Assembly: GCF_000012505.1 (NCBI RefSeq)
Contig: NC_007513.1
Location: 620,001 to 684,000, forward strand
Reading direction: 5' to 3'
Length of the DNA stretch: 64,000 nt
From: Synechococcus sp. CC9902
Lineage (GTDB): Bacteria > Cyanobacteriota > Cyanobacteriia > PCC-6307 > Cyanobiaceae
Shown here: piece by piece, positions 36,959 through 45,301 of the stretch
Layout of the letters: every line of letters starts with the position of its first letter
Numbering within the stretch: position 1 is the first letter of the stretch
Translations under genes and position numbers: made by a program
Notes under the pieces: model-generated
Told to the model about the DNA's origin: nothing
The model's database searches: none
Seen by the model: the letters and a program-made list of their open reading frames with translations, nothing else

Positions 36959-36988
36959 CTACAGAATCAAGATTCCATGGGTCTGTAG
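36959..36988. repeat. Inverted repeat upstream of der
   Basis: CTACAGA at 36959-36965 pairs perfectly with TCTGTAG at 36982-36988, and a second small hairpin (TTGAT-CTGA-ATCAA) follows at about 36998-37011, just before the TTG of der. Either could form in the der leader RNA or act as a DNA site. It lies in the 69-base gap between DUF1823 and der. No T-run follows, so it is not a standard terminator. Confidence 0.3.
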
Positions 36989-37016
36989 GGTCGAAGATTG
37001 ATCTGAATCAAGCTCC

Positions 37017-38384
37017 TTGGCGCGTCCTGTCGTCGCAATTATTGGACGCCCCAATGTTGGCAAGTCCACCCTGGTGAACAGGCTCTGCCGAAGTCGTGAG
37101 GCGATCGTGCACGACCAGCCCGGGGTGACTAGGGATCGCACCTACCAAGACGGTTACTGGGGAGACCGTGAGTTCAAGGTGGTCGACACCGGTGGGTTGG
37201 TGTTTGACGACGACAGCGAGTTTCTTCCTGAGATTCGTGAGCAAGCGGCATTGGCCTTGGATGAAGCCAGCGTCGCCTTGGTGATTGTTGATGGAAAACA
37301 AGGACTCACCGCGGCCGATGAATCCATTGCGGAATTTTTACGTCAGCAGCGTTGTCCCACATTGCTGGCTGTTAACAAGTGTGAGTCCGTCGAGCAGGGA
37401 CTCGCTATGGCGGCTGAGTTTTGGTCGCTGGGACTTGGGGAGCCTTATCCCATTTCAGCGATCCATGGAGCAGGCACCGCCGAGGTCTTGGATCAAGTCC
37501 TAACTTTTTTGCCACCTAAGGATCAGGAAGGTGATGAAGAAGAGCCGATTCAGATGTCGATTATTGGACGCCCCAATGTTGGTAAATCAAGCCTTCTAAA
37601 TGCCATTTGTGGTGAGCAGCGCGCCATTGTGAGCCCGATCCGAGGCACAACGCGCGACACCATTGATACCAATATTGTGCGGGAAAATCGCCCCTGGCGG
37701 CTTGTTGATACAGCGGGCATCCGACGCCGTCGCAGTGTGAATTACGGCCCTGAATATTTTGGAATTAATCGCAGTTTTAAGGCGATTGAACGCAGTGATG
37801 TTTGTGTGTTGGTGATTGATGCCCTCGATGGGGTCACAGAACAAGATCAGCGTTTGGCCGGACGGATCGAGGAAGACGGTCGGGCTTGTGTGGTGGTGGT
37901 CAATAAGTGGGATGCCGTTGAAAAAGACAGCCACACCATGTCGGCGACGGAAAAAGAGTTGAGGGCCAAGCTTTATTTCCTCGACTGGGCTCCGATGCTG
38001 TTTACATCGGCGCTTACTGGACAACGGGTAGAGAGCATCTTTGCTCTGGCTGCCTTGGCGGTGGAGCAGCATCGCCGTCGTGTCACCACCTCTGTGGTGA
38101 ATGAGGTGCTGAAAGAGGCCTTGAGTTGGCGCTCACCACCCACCACGCGCGGCGGCAGGCAGGGAAAGCTGTACTACGGCACGCAGGTGGCCAGTCGGCC
38201 TCCCAGCTTCACCTTGTTCGTGAACGATCCAAAATTATTTGGAGACACCTACCGCCGTTATGTGGAGCGGCACATTCGTGAAGGCCTTGGCTTTGACGGA
38301 ACGCCGTTGAAGTTGTTTTGGCGAGGCAAGCAGCAACGCGATGCTGAAAAAGAGTTGGCCCGTCAACAGAACCGCAGGGGTTGA
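37017..38384 (+). CDS. der: Ribosome-associated GTPase Der (EngA)
   Basis: Two tandem G domains are visible. The first has G-R-P-N-V-G-K-S-T at about residues 10-18, D-T-G-G and N-K-C-E; the second has G-R-P-N-V-G-K-S-S near 184, D-T-A-G and N-K-W-D. A KH-like C-terminal domain completes the 455 residues. Der works in 50S subunit assembly. The start is TTG 37017, which gives the canonical A-R-P-V-V-A-I-I-G opening. The following permease gene begins 3 bases after the stop. Confidence 0.96.
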   Translation: MARPVVAIIGRPNVGKSTLVNRLCRSREAIVHDQPGVTRDRTYQDGYWGDREFKVVDTGGLVFDDDSEFLPEIREQAALALDEASVALVIVDGKQGLTAADESIAEFLRQQRCPTLLAVNKCESVEQGLAMAAEFWSLGLGEPYPISAIHGAGTAEVLDQVLTFLPPKDQEGDEEEPIQMSIIGRPNVGKSSLLNAICGEQRAIVSPIRGTTRDTIDTNIVRENRPWRLVDTAGIRRRRSVNYGPEYFGINRSFKAIERSDVCVLVIDALDGVTEQDQRLAGRIEEDGRACVVVVNKWDAVEKDSHTMSATEKELRAKLYFLDWAPMLFTSALTGQRVESIFALAALAVEQHRRRVTTSVVNEVLKEALSWRSPPTTRGGRQGKLYYGTQVASRPPSFTLFVNDPKLFGDTYRRYVERHIREGLGFDGTPLKLFWRGKQQRDAEKELARQQNRRG

Positions 38385-38387
38385 GCG

Positions 38388-39296
38388 ATGGACTGGTTGC
38401 GTCAGATCCCGATGGGGCAGTACGTCGATGGCTCTGAAGGCTGGCTTCGGCGTCTAGACCCCCGTTTGAAGCTGGCGTGGTCCCTTGTTTTCCTGCTGAC
38501 ACCCGTCTTGGCCGGTCCTTGGTGGCGTGTTGGGCTCGTGCTGAGTTTGTTCGTGATCACAGCCCTGAGCGGCTTGCCCCGCAAGCTCTGGTGGCGATCG
38601 CTGGTAGTGCTGGTGCTGCTGGCCCTTGCCGTTGGTTTGCTGTCCATGCTGCTCCCTGCGGTGGATCCTCCAGCGGCGTTTTCCCTTCGAAACCCCCTCG
38701 AATTGCCCGATGCCACGACCGACGGTCCCAGCTGGGATTTGATCAGGCTTGGACCGCTGCAATGGGGCAACTTCAGCCTTGGTCCGCTTGTGGTGGATCG
38801 CGCCTCAGCTCAGCTGGGATTACGCACGTCGACCTTGATTTTTACCGTGATCCATAGCGTCAACCTTGTGCTCATCACCACCACTCCAGAAGATCTCGTG
38901 TGGGGGCTGAGCTGGTACCTCACACCCCTTGCCGTCTTTGGACTTCCGGTGGAGAGGCTGGGATTTCAGTTGCTATTGGCGCTGCGCTTTTTGCCACTCG
39001 TTCAAGAGGAGCTTCAAAACCTGCTTCGTTCGATGGCAAGCCGAGCCGTGAATTTGCGCACCTTGGGCTTCAAAGCTGGCTTTGGGATTGTTCTTGCAGT
39101 GGGTGAGCGCCTTCTTGCCAATATTTTGTTACGTGCGGAACAAGGCGCTGATGCCTTGGTGGCCAGAGGTGGGCGGATTTTGGGTCCTTCGCGGTTTCGG
39201 TTACCAGCGGAGCGGCCTGCACCCCTTCTCAATGCCCTCGCCCTTCTGGGCCTGCTAATGGTGGTGGGTCTGCGTGGTCAGTACGGTGCTCTTTAA
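38388..39296 (+). CDS. Energy-coupling factor transmembrane protein (EcfT/CbiQ family), 302 aa
   Basis: A membrane protein with about six hydrophobic segments and the CbiQ pattern: L-D-P-R-L-K-L-A-W near residues 23-31, then a large membrane region and the A-R-G-G-type coupling helix near 262-268 (A-L-V-A-R-G-G). This subunit normally joins a substrate-binding protein and two ATPases for vitamin or metal uptake; none of those partners is in this window. A stand-alone copy downstream of der is what I see here. Confidence 0.85.
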   Translation: MDWLRQIPMGQYVDGSEGWLRRLDPRLKLAWSLVFLLTPVLAGPWWRVGLVLSLFVITALSGLPRKLWWRSLVVLVLLALAVGLLSMLLPAVDPPAAFSLRNPLELPDATTDGPSWDLIRLGPLQWGNFSLGPLVVDRASAQLGLRTSTLIFTVIHSVNLVLITTTPEDLVWGLSWYLTPLAVFGLPVERLGFQLLLALRFLPLVQEELQNLLRSMASRAVNLRTLGFKAGFGIVLAVGERLLANILLRAEQGADALVARGGRILGPSRFRLPAERPAPLLNALALLGLLMVVGLRGQYGAL

Positions 39297-39311
39297 CTTG
39301 GCTTTGTAGCG

Positions 39312-39578
39312 ATGGCTTCCGAGCGCTACCTCAACCATCCCACCTTTGGGATGCTCTATCGGGTCGCTCCGGCGGGTGAAGGGCGTGATGTATACGCCAC
39401 CTTGTATGCCCAGCGCATGTTCTTCCTGGTCACCCTTCAACCGCGTGGAGCGCAGTTCGAAGTCATTCCCTATGGGGATGCCCGCCATCATGCCGAGGTG
39501 AATATCAGCCGGTGTCGGCGTGATGGTTCGGACGATTTGGTGAGTTGGCGCCAACTCTTTGATCAAACTTTCATCTGA
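39312..39578 (+). CDS. pipX: PII-interacting protein PipX
   Basis: The 88-residue protein matches PipX closely: M-A-S-E-x-Y-L-N-H-P-T-F-G at the start, L-Y-A-Q-R-x-F-F-L-V-T near residues 31-41 and a helical C-terminus ending D-Q-T-F. PipX is the cyanobacterial coactivator of NtcA and a partner of the PII protein, linking 2-oxoglutarate signals to nitrogen genes. It is followed at once by pipY, the usual order. Confidence 0.94.
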   Translation: MASERYLNHPTFGMLYRVAPAGEGRDVYATLYAQRMFFLVTLQPRGAQFEVIPYGDARHHAEVNISRCRRDGSDDLVSWRQLFDQTFI

Positions 39579-40245
39579 TCCATTGACCGATTCTCTGGCT
39601 GATCGCTGGACAACTGTGACGGGGGAGCTGCCCCCGAGGGCCCGTTTGTTGGCGGTGAGTAAGGGCCACCCTGCTGCGTCGATTCGTGCTGTTGCTTCAT
39701 TGGGGCAACAGGCCTTTGGCGAAAGTCGGTTGCAGGAAGCGGTTGAAAAGCAGGCCTTGCTCTCGGACCTAACCCTGCAGTGGCATTTCATAGGTCGATT
39801 GCAACGCAACAAGGTGCGTGGCGTTGTGAAGGCGTTTTCTGTGATCCATTCGGTTGATTCCTTCGCTCTGGCTGAGCGGGTGTCGAGGATTGCTGTTGAG
39901 GAGGGGTGCTGTCCTGATGTGTTGCTCCAGGTGAGGTTCCGCGAGGATCCAACGAAGGGAGGAATGGAGCCGTCTGAGCTGCTTTCGGCTTGGCCCCAGT
40001 TGCGCGCACTGCCGTCTTTGCGGCTCATGGGGTTGATGACCATGGCTCCGCTCGGCCTGGAGGGAGAGGAGCGTCAAACCTTGTTTCTTGAGTGCCGATC
40101 CTTAGCTGATCAATTGGGATTGCCGGACTGCTCCATGGGAATGTCAGGGGATTGGACGGAGGCCGTTGCGGCTGGAAGTACGTGGTTGCGTTTGGGATCT
40201 GCCGTGTTTGGCCAACGGGATGTGCCAAAACCTGGTGCGGGCTGA
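39559..40245 (+). CDS. pipY: YggS-family PLP homeostasis protein PipY
   Basis: A PLP-binding alanine-racemase-like barrel of the YggS/PROSC family. The PLP Lys lies in L-L-A-V-S-K-G-H-P near residues 30-38; W-H-F-I-G-R-L-Q-R-N-K, S-V-D-S and S-M-G-M-S-G-D-W follow, all family blocks. TTG 39559 overlaps pipX by 20 bases; TTG 39583, five bases after the pipX stop, is an alternative, and I cannot choose firmly as neither has a clear Shine-Dalgarno site. Coupling with pipX is expected. Confidence 0.9.
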   Translation: MIKLSSDPLTDSLADRWTTVTGELPPRARLLAVSKGHPAASIRAVASLGQQAFGESRLQEAVEKQALLSDLTLQWHFIGRLQRNKVRGVVKAFSVIHSVDSFALAERVSRIAVEEGCCPDVLLQVRFREDPTKGGMEPSELLSAWPQLRALPSLRLMGLMTMAPLGLEGEERQTLFLECRSLADQLGLPDCSMGMSGDWTEAVAAGSTWLRLGSAVFGQRDVPKPGAG

Positions 40246-40258
40246 CTTGCCCGGTCGC

Positions 40259-40305
40259 GGCTGAAACGGTATCCAGGGACATGGTTGTTCAACCAAGTTT
40301 CAGCC
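40259..40305 (+). promoter_or_regulatory. Nested hairpin in the sepF leader
   Basis: GGCTGAAAC (40259-40267) pairs perfectly with GTTTCAGCC (40297-40305), enclosing a second perfect hairpin, TGGTTG-TT-CAACCA (40282-40295). The structure ends two or three bases before a purine-rich GAGAGGA that should be the ribosome-binding site of the GTG at 40322. It fills most of the 76-base gap between pipY and sepF. It may act as a translational control element, a processing site or a weak terminator; the T-run after it is only five bases and separated from the stem. Confidence 0.5.
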
Positions 40306-40321
40306 CGAGAGGATTTTTAAG

Positions 40322-40888
40322 GTGTCGCTGATCTCCCGCCTTCGTGCCGTTGTCGCTGGTGACGACTATCTCGATGGTGAACTCGATGATTTCGCCTACG
40401 AAGATGAGCAACAGGATCAGGACCAACGTGCCACGCAGGCTGACGGTGGCGCGCTAGCCACCCTGGGGGACAGCAACCCCTTCGACTTGGGTGGAGACCT
40501 GCCAGGGTCCAACGTGATTGGCATGCCAGGGATCAGTACTGCAGCGGCAGAGGTGAACCTGATGGAGCCCCGCAGCTTCGATGAGATGCCCCGGGCGATT
40601 CAAGCGTTGCGCGAGCGCAAGACGGTGATCCTGAATCTCACAATGATGGAGCCAGACCAAGCCCAGCGAGCCGTTGATTTTGTGGCGGGTGGCACATTTG
40701 CCATCGATGGCCATCAAGAACGCGTTGGTGAGAGCATTTTTCTGTTCGCACCGAGCTGCGTCACGGTGACCAATGCCAGCCAGGACGAAACGTCTGCTCC
40801 CACTGTTGTGAGTCGGGAGATTGATGTGGCAGAGCCGTCGGAATCCGCCTCGGCACCGTCTCCTGCCTGGGGCGCCGCAGCTCTCTGA
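40322..40888 (+). CDS. sepF: Cell division protein SepF (Ftn/Cdv2)
   Basis: An FtsZ-associated division protein. The C-terminal SepF domain is clear at about residues 70-150: [32 protein letters not shown], then I-F-L-F-A-P-S. The N-terminus has the usual short amphipathic membrane-targeting helix, followed by an acidic linker. Start GTG 40322, preceded by a GAGAGGA ribosome site. The tail after 150 is Ser/Ala-rich. proC starts 8 bases later. Confidence 0.92.
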   Translation: MSLISRLRAVVAGDDYLDGELDDFAYEDEQQDQDQRATQADGGALATLGDSNPFDLGGDLPGSNVIGMPGISTAAAEVNLMEPRSFDEMPRAIQALRERKTVILNLTMMEPDQAQRAVDFVAGGTFAIDGHQERVGESIFLFAPSCVTVTNASQDETSAPTVVSREIDVAEPSESASAPSPAWGAAAL

Positions 40889-40896
40889 ATTTTTCT

Positions 40897-41724
40897 GTGC
40901 CGACGAACAACATCCAGCCTGCATTTGGAGTAATCGGCCTGGGTCGTATGGCCCAGGCTCTTGTCGTTCCACTGCTGGCCAAGGGGCATGTCGATCCTCA
41001 CCAGCTCTTGGCTGTGGTGGGGTCCGAGACGACGGCAACGCTTCGTCGTACAGAACTGCCTCAAGGCGTTCAGATTGTGGCTGCAGCGGACTCACGTGCC
41101 ATCGACGTTTGGACGGCGCCGTTGCAGCTTCTGGCTGTAAAGCCCCAGCAGCTTGATGCAGTTGCTCAATCCAGTGCACCTGCGCAGGGTCGCCCCCTCT
41201 TGATTTCTGTTTTGGCAGGGGTGTCCCTAGACCGGCTGCAACGGTTGTTCCCGGGGCACTGCTGTGTGCGGGCTGTGCCCAATACGCCTGCATTGGTGGG
41301 AGCTGGCCTCACGGCTCTGGCTTGGGGCGATGGTGTGAATGCTGAGCAGCGACGTCAGGTTTATGACTTGTTTGGTGATGTCGGGGAAGTTCTTGAACTT
41401 CCCGAATCCAAGCTCGATGCTTTTCTAGCGCTCACCTCATCCGGCCCAGCTTTCATTGCCTTGGTGGCGGAAGCCATGGCTGATGGGGCTGTGTTGGCGG
41501 GTTTGCCGAGGGATTTGGCCCAGCGGTTAGCCCATCGCACTCTGGCGGGAACGGCGGCGCTTCTGGATCAACGGGAATTGCATCCTGGCGAACTCAAAGA
41601 CATGGTGGCTTCCCCCGGTGGTACCACCATTGCTGGCCTTCGACAGTTGGAGCAAGCAGGCTTGCGCTCAGCCTTAATCGAGGCGGTGATGGCGGCTGCG
41701 GAGCGAAGCCGTCAACTGGGCTGA
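40897..41724 (+). CDS. proC: Pyrroline-5-carboxylate reductase ProC
   Basis: The last enzyme of proline synthesis. The dinucleotide-binding G-V-I-G-L-G-R-M-A is at about residues 11-19 and the family signature S-S-G-P-A-F-I-A-L-V-A-E-A-M-A-D-G-A-V near 181-200; the end block S-P-G-G-T-T-I-A-G-L is near 238-247. Length 275. Start GTG 40897. It is convergent with cobI, 4 bases between stops. Confidence 0.95.
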   Translation: MPTNNIQPAFGVIGLGRMAQALVVPLLAKGHVDPHQLLAVVGSETTATLRRTELPQGVQIVAAADSRAIDVWTAPLQLLAVKPQQLDAVAQSSAPAQGRPLLISVLAGVSLDRLQRLFPGHCCVRAVPNTPALVGAGLTALAWGDGVNAEQRRQVYDLFGDVGEVLELPESKLDAFLALTSSGPAFIALVAEAMADGAVLAGLPRDLAQRLAHRTLAGTAALLDQRELHPGELKDMVASPGGTTIAGLRQLEQAGLRSALIEAVMAAAERSRQLG

Positions 41725-41728
41725 TGGC

Positions 41729-42523
41729 TTAAGGGAGGACGTCGGGCCAAGCCTGACGAATCAACAGCAGAGAAAAGTAGGGCCTTTGGCTGGCGGCAAC
41801 GGTGTCAGCAGTTTGGATCTGCTGGTCTGGCCATCCCACTTTTTCGGCGAATAGAGCTTTCTCAAGCAACTTTCGTTCATCTAGTAGGGGTTGGACCCAC
41901 TCCCAGCGATGGCCCAACTTGAGGAGGACCAAGACGCGCCCCTTCTCCTTCGCTTCATCAAGCTCGATCGTCAATTCGGCGGGACTTTCCGGACAGGGGC
42001 GCAGCAGCAGTTGATCTTGCTGTAACGCCAGTGGCCAAAGACCAGCGGCCGCCGCTGCTGAAACCGATGAGACGCCAGGGATCACATGGCAGGGACAGTC
42101 GGGCCATTGCTGTTGCAAGGCCATCAGCACATAGCTGCATGTGGCGAAGAGGGAGGCATCGCCTTCGCACAGCAGAACAACTTGTTGTCCCTCGGTGACA
42201 AGCTTCCGGAGGGTTTGGGCTGCGGCGTGCCATGCCGCGCGCCTGGGTTCAGCTCCATCCACCATCGGGAAGAGCAGGGGCAAACACGTGTGGTCGTCGC
42301 GGATCCACTGGGCAGCAATGCGGGCGGCCATGCTTTGAGCGGCCAGACGAGCCACGGGGTAAGCGATCACGTCGCTGGTTTCGATGGCATGGACGGCGGC
42401 CAGGGTCAACAGGGACGGATTGCCGGGGCCGACCCCCACAAGCGTGAGCGACCCTGGGGACTTGGGATCGATGATGGTCAGCAGTGGAACGCCCGGGAGC
42501 CAGGCGATGAGTCGTCTCAGCAT
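41729..42523 (-). CDS. cobI: Precorrin-2 C20-methyltransferase CobI/CbiL
   Basis: A SAM-dependent tetrapyrrole methylase of cobalamin (pseudocobalamin) synthesis. The family opening L-T-L-V-G-V-G-P-G-N-P at about residues 26-36, L-L-C-E-G-D-A-S-L-F-A-T near 117-128 and I-P-G-V-S-S-V-S-A-A-A near 148-158 identify it. Annotated length is 264. A TTG further in would remove about 14 residues and is possible. It is divergent from mtnD with about 22 bases between starts. Confidence 0.9.
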   Translation of the reverse strand: MLRRLIAWLPGVPLLTIIDPKSPGSLTLVGVGPGNPSLLTLAAVHAIETSDVIAYPVARLAAQSMAARIAAQWIRDDHTCLPLLFPMVDGAEPRRAAWHAAAQTLRKLVTEGQQVVLLCEGDASLFATCSYVLMALQQQWPDCPCHVIPGVSSVSAAAAAGLWPLALQQDQLLLRPCPESPAELTIELDEAKEKGRVLVLLKLGHRWEWVQPLLDERKLLEKALFAEKVGWPDQQIQTADTVAASQRPYFSLLLIRQAWPDVLP

Positions 42524-42545
42524 CTTTCCAGATGGATCGACGTCG

Positions 42546-43067
42546 ATGGATCAGAGCTCGCCAACGCCGCTGTTGGTGACGGAAACTCCCGCTGAGATTC
42601 AAGCTGAACTCGCGCGGCGTGGGATCGGCTTTGAGCAGTGGCCTGCACTGCAGGAGTTGCCACTTGCAGCAGATCAGTCGTGGATTTTGAAGGCCTATGC
42701 CAACGAGATTGACCGCGTGAAGCGGGACGGCGGCTACGCCACGGTTGATGCGATTCGGATGACCCCCGATCACCCCGAGCGGGTTGCCCTGCGCAGCAAA
42801 TTTCTGGCGGAACACACCCATGCGGAAGATGAAGTGCGATTTTTTGTGGAAGGACGGGGTTTGTTCTGCCTGCACCTCGGTGCAGAAGTGCTACTCACCC
42901 TGTGTGAACGGGGGGATTTGATTCGGGTTCCGGCTGGAACGAAGCATTGGTTTGATATGGGAGGCCAGCCAGCGTTCTGTGCTGTGCGCTGGTTCAACAA
43001 CGCGGTGGGTTGGGTGGCAACATTTACGGGGAACACAATTTCTGAGCGCTTCCCCACGTTGGATTGA
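42546..43067 (+). CDS. mtnD: Acireductone dioxygenase (ARD, cupin), 173 aa
   Basis: This metal-dependent cupin acts in methionine salvage. The metal site H-T-H-A-E-D-E-V-R-F-F near residues 92-102 (His, His, Glu) and the later R-V-P-A-G-T-K-H-W-F with the third His are intact. ATG 42546 gives the normal length; frames extending upstream overlap cobI. No other methionine-salvage gene is next to it. Its stop overlaps the next ATG (TGATG). Confidence 0.9.
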   Translation: MDQSSPTPLLVTETPAEIQAELARRGIGFEQWPALQELPLAADQSWILKAYANEIDRVKRDGGYATVDAIRMTPDHPERVALRSKFLAEHTHAEDEVRFFVEGRGLFCLHLGAEVLLTLCERGDLIRVPAGTKHWFDMGGQPAFCAVRWFNNAVGWVATFTGNTISERFPTLD

Positions 43068-43498
43068 TGCAGAAGGGTTTCGAGATGGGGAGGCTCCGTT
43101 CTGCCGTTTCTGTGGGTTTGATGACCGCTGCTTGGTTCACTGCATCGGTGACGGCTTCGGCTGTGATTGGGCTGCCTGGCCGGACGGAGCAAAACGCCTT
43201 ATCCCCGGTGGTTCAGCGTCGCGTCGCGACGGTGATCTTGGCGCAACGCATCCGTGCTTATGCCGCGATGGCCCAAGCCCACAGCCTTTGTTTAGTCCGC
43301 CAGGGAACGTTGAGTTCGTCTGAAGCTGTGCATGCACTCAACATCTCTCTTCGGGATTTGGGGATTGATCCGGTCGTTTTGAAGAACCCTCTGGTGGAGG
43401 CGGTGAGTCCCCAGTTCCAAGGGCTGCTCGGTACGGATTGCGGCCTGGATCCAAAGCATGAGCAAGAGGCGCAAGCCTTGCTTCGCAATGAGCTCTAA
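43067..43498 (+). CDS. Secreted protein of unknown function, 143 aa
   Basis: A signal peptide is likely at residues 1-31, with R-L-R then a hydrophobic core S-V-G-L-M-T-A-A-W-F-T-A-S-V and an alanine-rich site. The mature part is a compact helical domain with two cysteines (about 82 and 124) that could pair. I do not recognise the family. ATG 43067 overlaps the mtnD stop; ATG 43085 is an alternative that still gives a signal peptide. A hairpin (43499-43520) follows the stop but lacks a T-run. Confidence 0.72.
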   Translation: MQKGFEMGRLRSAVSVGLMTAAWFTASVTASAVIGLPGRTEQNALSPVVQRRVATVILAQRIRAYAAMAQAHSLCLVRQGTLSSSEAVHALNISLRDLGIDPVVLKNPLVEAVSPQFQGLLGTDCGLDPKHEQEAQALLRNEL

Positions 43499-43520
43499 AT
43501 CAAGCCCAGGTGGCCTTGAT
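43499..43520 (+). repeat. Hairpin directly after the secreted-protein stop codon
   Basis: ATCAAG pairs with CTTGAT, with a C-C mismatch and two further pairs (CC/GG) around an AGGT loop. It begins one base after the TAA. No T-run follows, so if it is a terminator it is not of the standard intrinsic kind; it may protect the mRNA 3' end. Confidence 0.3.
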
Positions 43521-43565
43521 CGTGGGGTTGATGCGTAATCTCCGCTTAGGGGTGGACGTGTTCCG

Positions 43566-44093
43566 ATGTTTTCCGGCTGGGGTTTGAGTTGGGCGGGTTG
43601 GTTGGACAATCGCCGTGGCGAATGGTGGCTGGGCGCTCAGTTGGCATTGATTGCAGCTCATCTTCTGCCCGTGTGGCCGGTTCCAGCGTTTTGGGGACTC
43701 GTGAGCTGGCCGCGCCTGTTGTTTGGTTTTGGTCTGCTGCTGTTGGCTTTTGGGCTCATTCGGGCGGTTCAGGCCTTGCTTTCTCTTGGAGCAAGCCTGT
43801 CGCCCCTACCAGTGCCAAAGCAGCACAATCAGCTGATTCGCACTGGGGTGTATGGCCATTGCCGACATCCGATGTATCAGGCGGTGTTGCTTTGTTCCCT
43901 CGGGGTGGTTGTGGCCACTGGCAGCCTGTTTCATCTCGGATTGTTCCTTGTTTTGGCGATGGTGTTGCGCGGCAAGGCTCGTTTTGAAGAGTTGGCTTTG
44001 CGCCAGCTGCATCCCGACTACGTCGCCTATGCCGCAATCACTCCAGCGATTGTTAGAGATTGCCCAGGGTTGGACTGGCGATGCATCGAATGA
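43566..44093 (+). CDS. Membrane methyltransferase-like protein (ICMT/PEMT fold), 175 aa
   Basis: About four to five membrane helices are predicted, with the hallmark of isoprenylcysteine carboxyl-methyltransferase-like proteins near residues 92-106: T-G-V-Y-G-H-C-R-H-P-M-Y. The late E-E-L-A-L-R-x-L-H-P-D-Y-V-A-Y block also fits. The substrate is unknown; bacterial members methylate lipids or isoprenoid compounds. Its stop abuts the stop of the GT4 gene on the opposite strand. Confidence 0.82.
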   Translation: MFSGWGLSWAGWLDNRRGEWWLGAQLALIAAHLLPVWPVPAFWGLVSWPRLLFGFGLLLLAFGLIRAVQALLSLGASLSPLPVPKQHNQLIRTGVYGHCRHPMYQAVLLCSLGVVVATGSLFHLGLFLVLAMVLRGKARFEELALRQLHPDYVAYAAITPAIVRDCPGLDWRCIE

Positions 44094-45269
44094 CTAGGCG
44101 GCGACCCTGAAGTCGTCGAGTAAATCGCGATACAGCTTCTCCATCGCGTCGATGTTGCAACCGATGGTGTAGCGCTCAATCGCTCGTTCACGGGCTCGAC
44201 GTCCGAGTTCTGCCGTCAGAACGGGCTGATCTCGCAGCACAGGCAGCAATGTGCGGAGTTGGGTGGTCACCCCCTGGGTACTCATCACAATCCCGGCCCC
44301 TCCGGCTAAGACCTCGCCATCGGCTCCAGCATCGGTGGCGACGCATGCCGTTCCAGTTGCCATCGCCTCAAGCAAGGCGAGGGATAAGCCTTCGACGAGG
44401 CTTGGCAGTAAAAACACCTCTGCGCACTGCAGCAGTGCGATCCGCGTTTCTAAATCGGGTTCGTAACCCCACCAGAGGATCTGTGGATCACTGAATTGGT
44501 TCTGCAAACTGCTGGTGAGGGGGCCGTCACCTACCACCACCAACCGACAGCCTTCGGGCGAGACCAAGCGCCATGCCCTCAATAGGGCTTCAACATTTTT
44601 CTCGGTGGCAAGCCGCCCCATGTAGAGAAAAATGCGCTCGTTTCCAAGCCGTTGACGCACGGTTTTTTGCAAAAGTGAAACCGTGCTCTGACTGGCAGGA
44701 CACCAGCGATCGGTGTCAACACCGTTGGGAATCACGGCGAGTGTTTTTGCCGGGACCCCAAGCTTGATCAACACATCTGCCTGGAGTTTCGAGAACACGA
44801 TCACCCTGTCGTAGCGGGCTAGGAAGGGTGCATAGAGCTGGTAAGAAAGCTGTTGGGTGCCGGCGGACAGATTGCGTAATCCAGCATCGGCATCAAAGGC
44901 GGGATGGAAGGTTGCTACTAAAGGAACCCCCAATTGCTGGCACAGCTCTGGAAGACGAAAGTCAAGGGGGGACAACGTGAGACTGGCGTGAACCAAATCG
45001 GGTTTGATCCGCTCCAGAGAGTCCCGAAGTTCCCGTTGTGCGCCCAGGGAGGGAATTGTGTACACCTGGGATTTCACCAAGTACGGCAGGCTCACATCTG
45101 GATCAGTTCCCAGTAGAGCTGCCGCACCCCGCTCAGGACTGAGTGGGGTGTCGAAATGAATGAAATGAGTTTGATGGCCGCGCTGACGGAGCGCCTCAGT
45201 GGTGCTCAGCCCGTAGGACACGTTCCCGCAGAAGGGCGACTTCTTACCAAGCCATGCAATTTGCACCAA
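44094..45269 (-). CDS. GT4-family glycosyltransferase, 391 aa
   Basis: Two Rossmann domains. The N-terminal one carries G-K-K-S-P-F-C-G-N-V-S-Y-G-L near the start. The C-terminal one has V-I-P-N-G-V-D-T-D-R-W near 185-195, F-L-Y-M-G-R-L-A-T-E-K-N near 220-231 and the GT4 nucleotide site P-S-L-V-E-G-L-S-L-A-L-L-E-A-M-A-T-G near 289-306. Sugar donor and acceptor are not evident; a glycolipid role, as with SqdX-like enzymes, is possible. The gene lies outside the polysaccharide locus. Confidence 0.87.
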   Translation of the reverse strand: MVQIAWLGKKSPFCGNVSYGLSTTEALRQRGHQTHFIHFDTPLSPERGAAALLGTDPDVSLPYLVKSQVYTIPSLGAQRELRDSLERIKPDLVHASLTLSPLDFRLPELCQQLGVPLVATFHPAFDADAGLRNLSAGTQQLSYQLYAPFLARYDRVIVFSKLQADVLIKLGVPAKTLAVIPNGVDTDRWCPASQSTVSLLQKTVRQRLGNERIFLYMGRLATEKNVEALLRAWRLVSPEGCRLVVVGDGPLTSSLQNQFSDPQILWWGYEPDLETRIALLQCAEVFLLPSLVEGLSLALLEAMATGTACVATDAGADGEVLAGGAGIVMSTQGVTTQLRTLLPVLRDQPVLTAELGRRARERAIERYTIGCNIDAMEKLYRDLLDDFRVAA

Positions 45270-45301
45270 CCGGGGTGGACCTCCTCAGGCGACAGCAAAA
45301 G

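Noticed and set aside
39255-40043. 262-codon minus-strand frame across pipX and pipY
   Set aside because: Antisense to two recognised genes; no family features.
40454-41293. 279-codon minus-strand frame across sepF and proC
   Set aside because: Both plus-strand genes are unmistakable, and the antisense product shows no motif.
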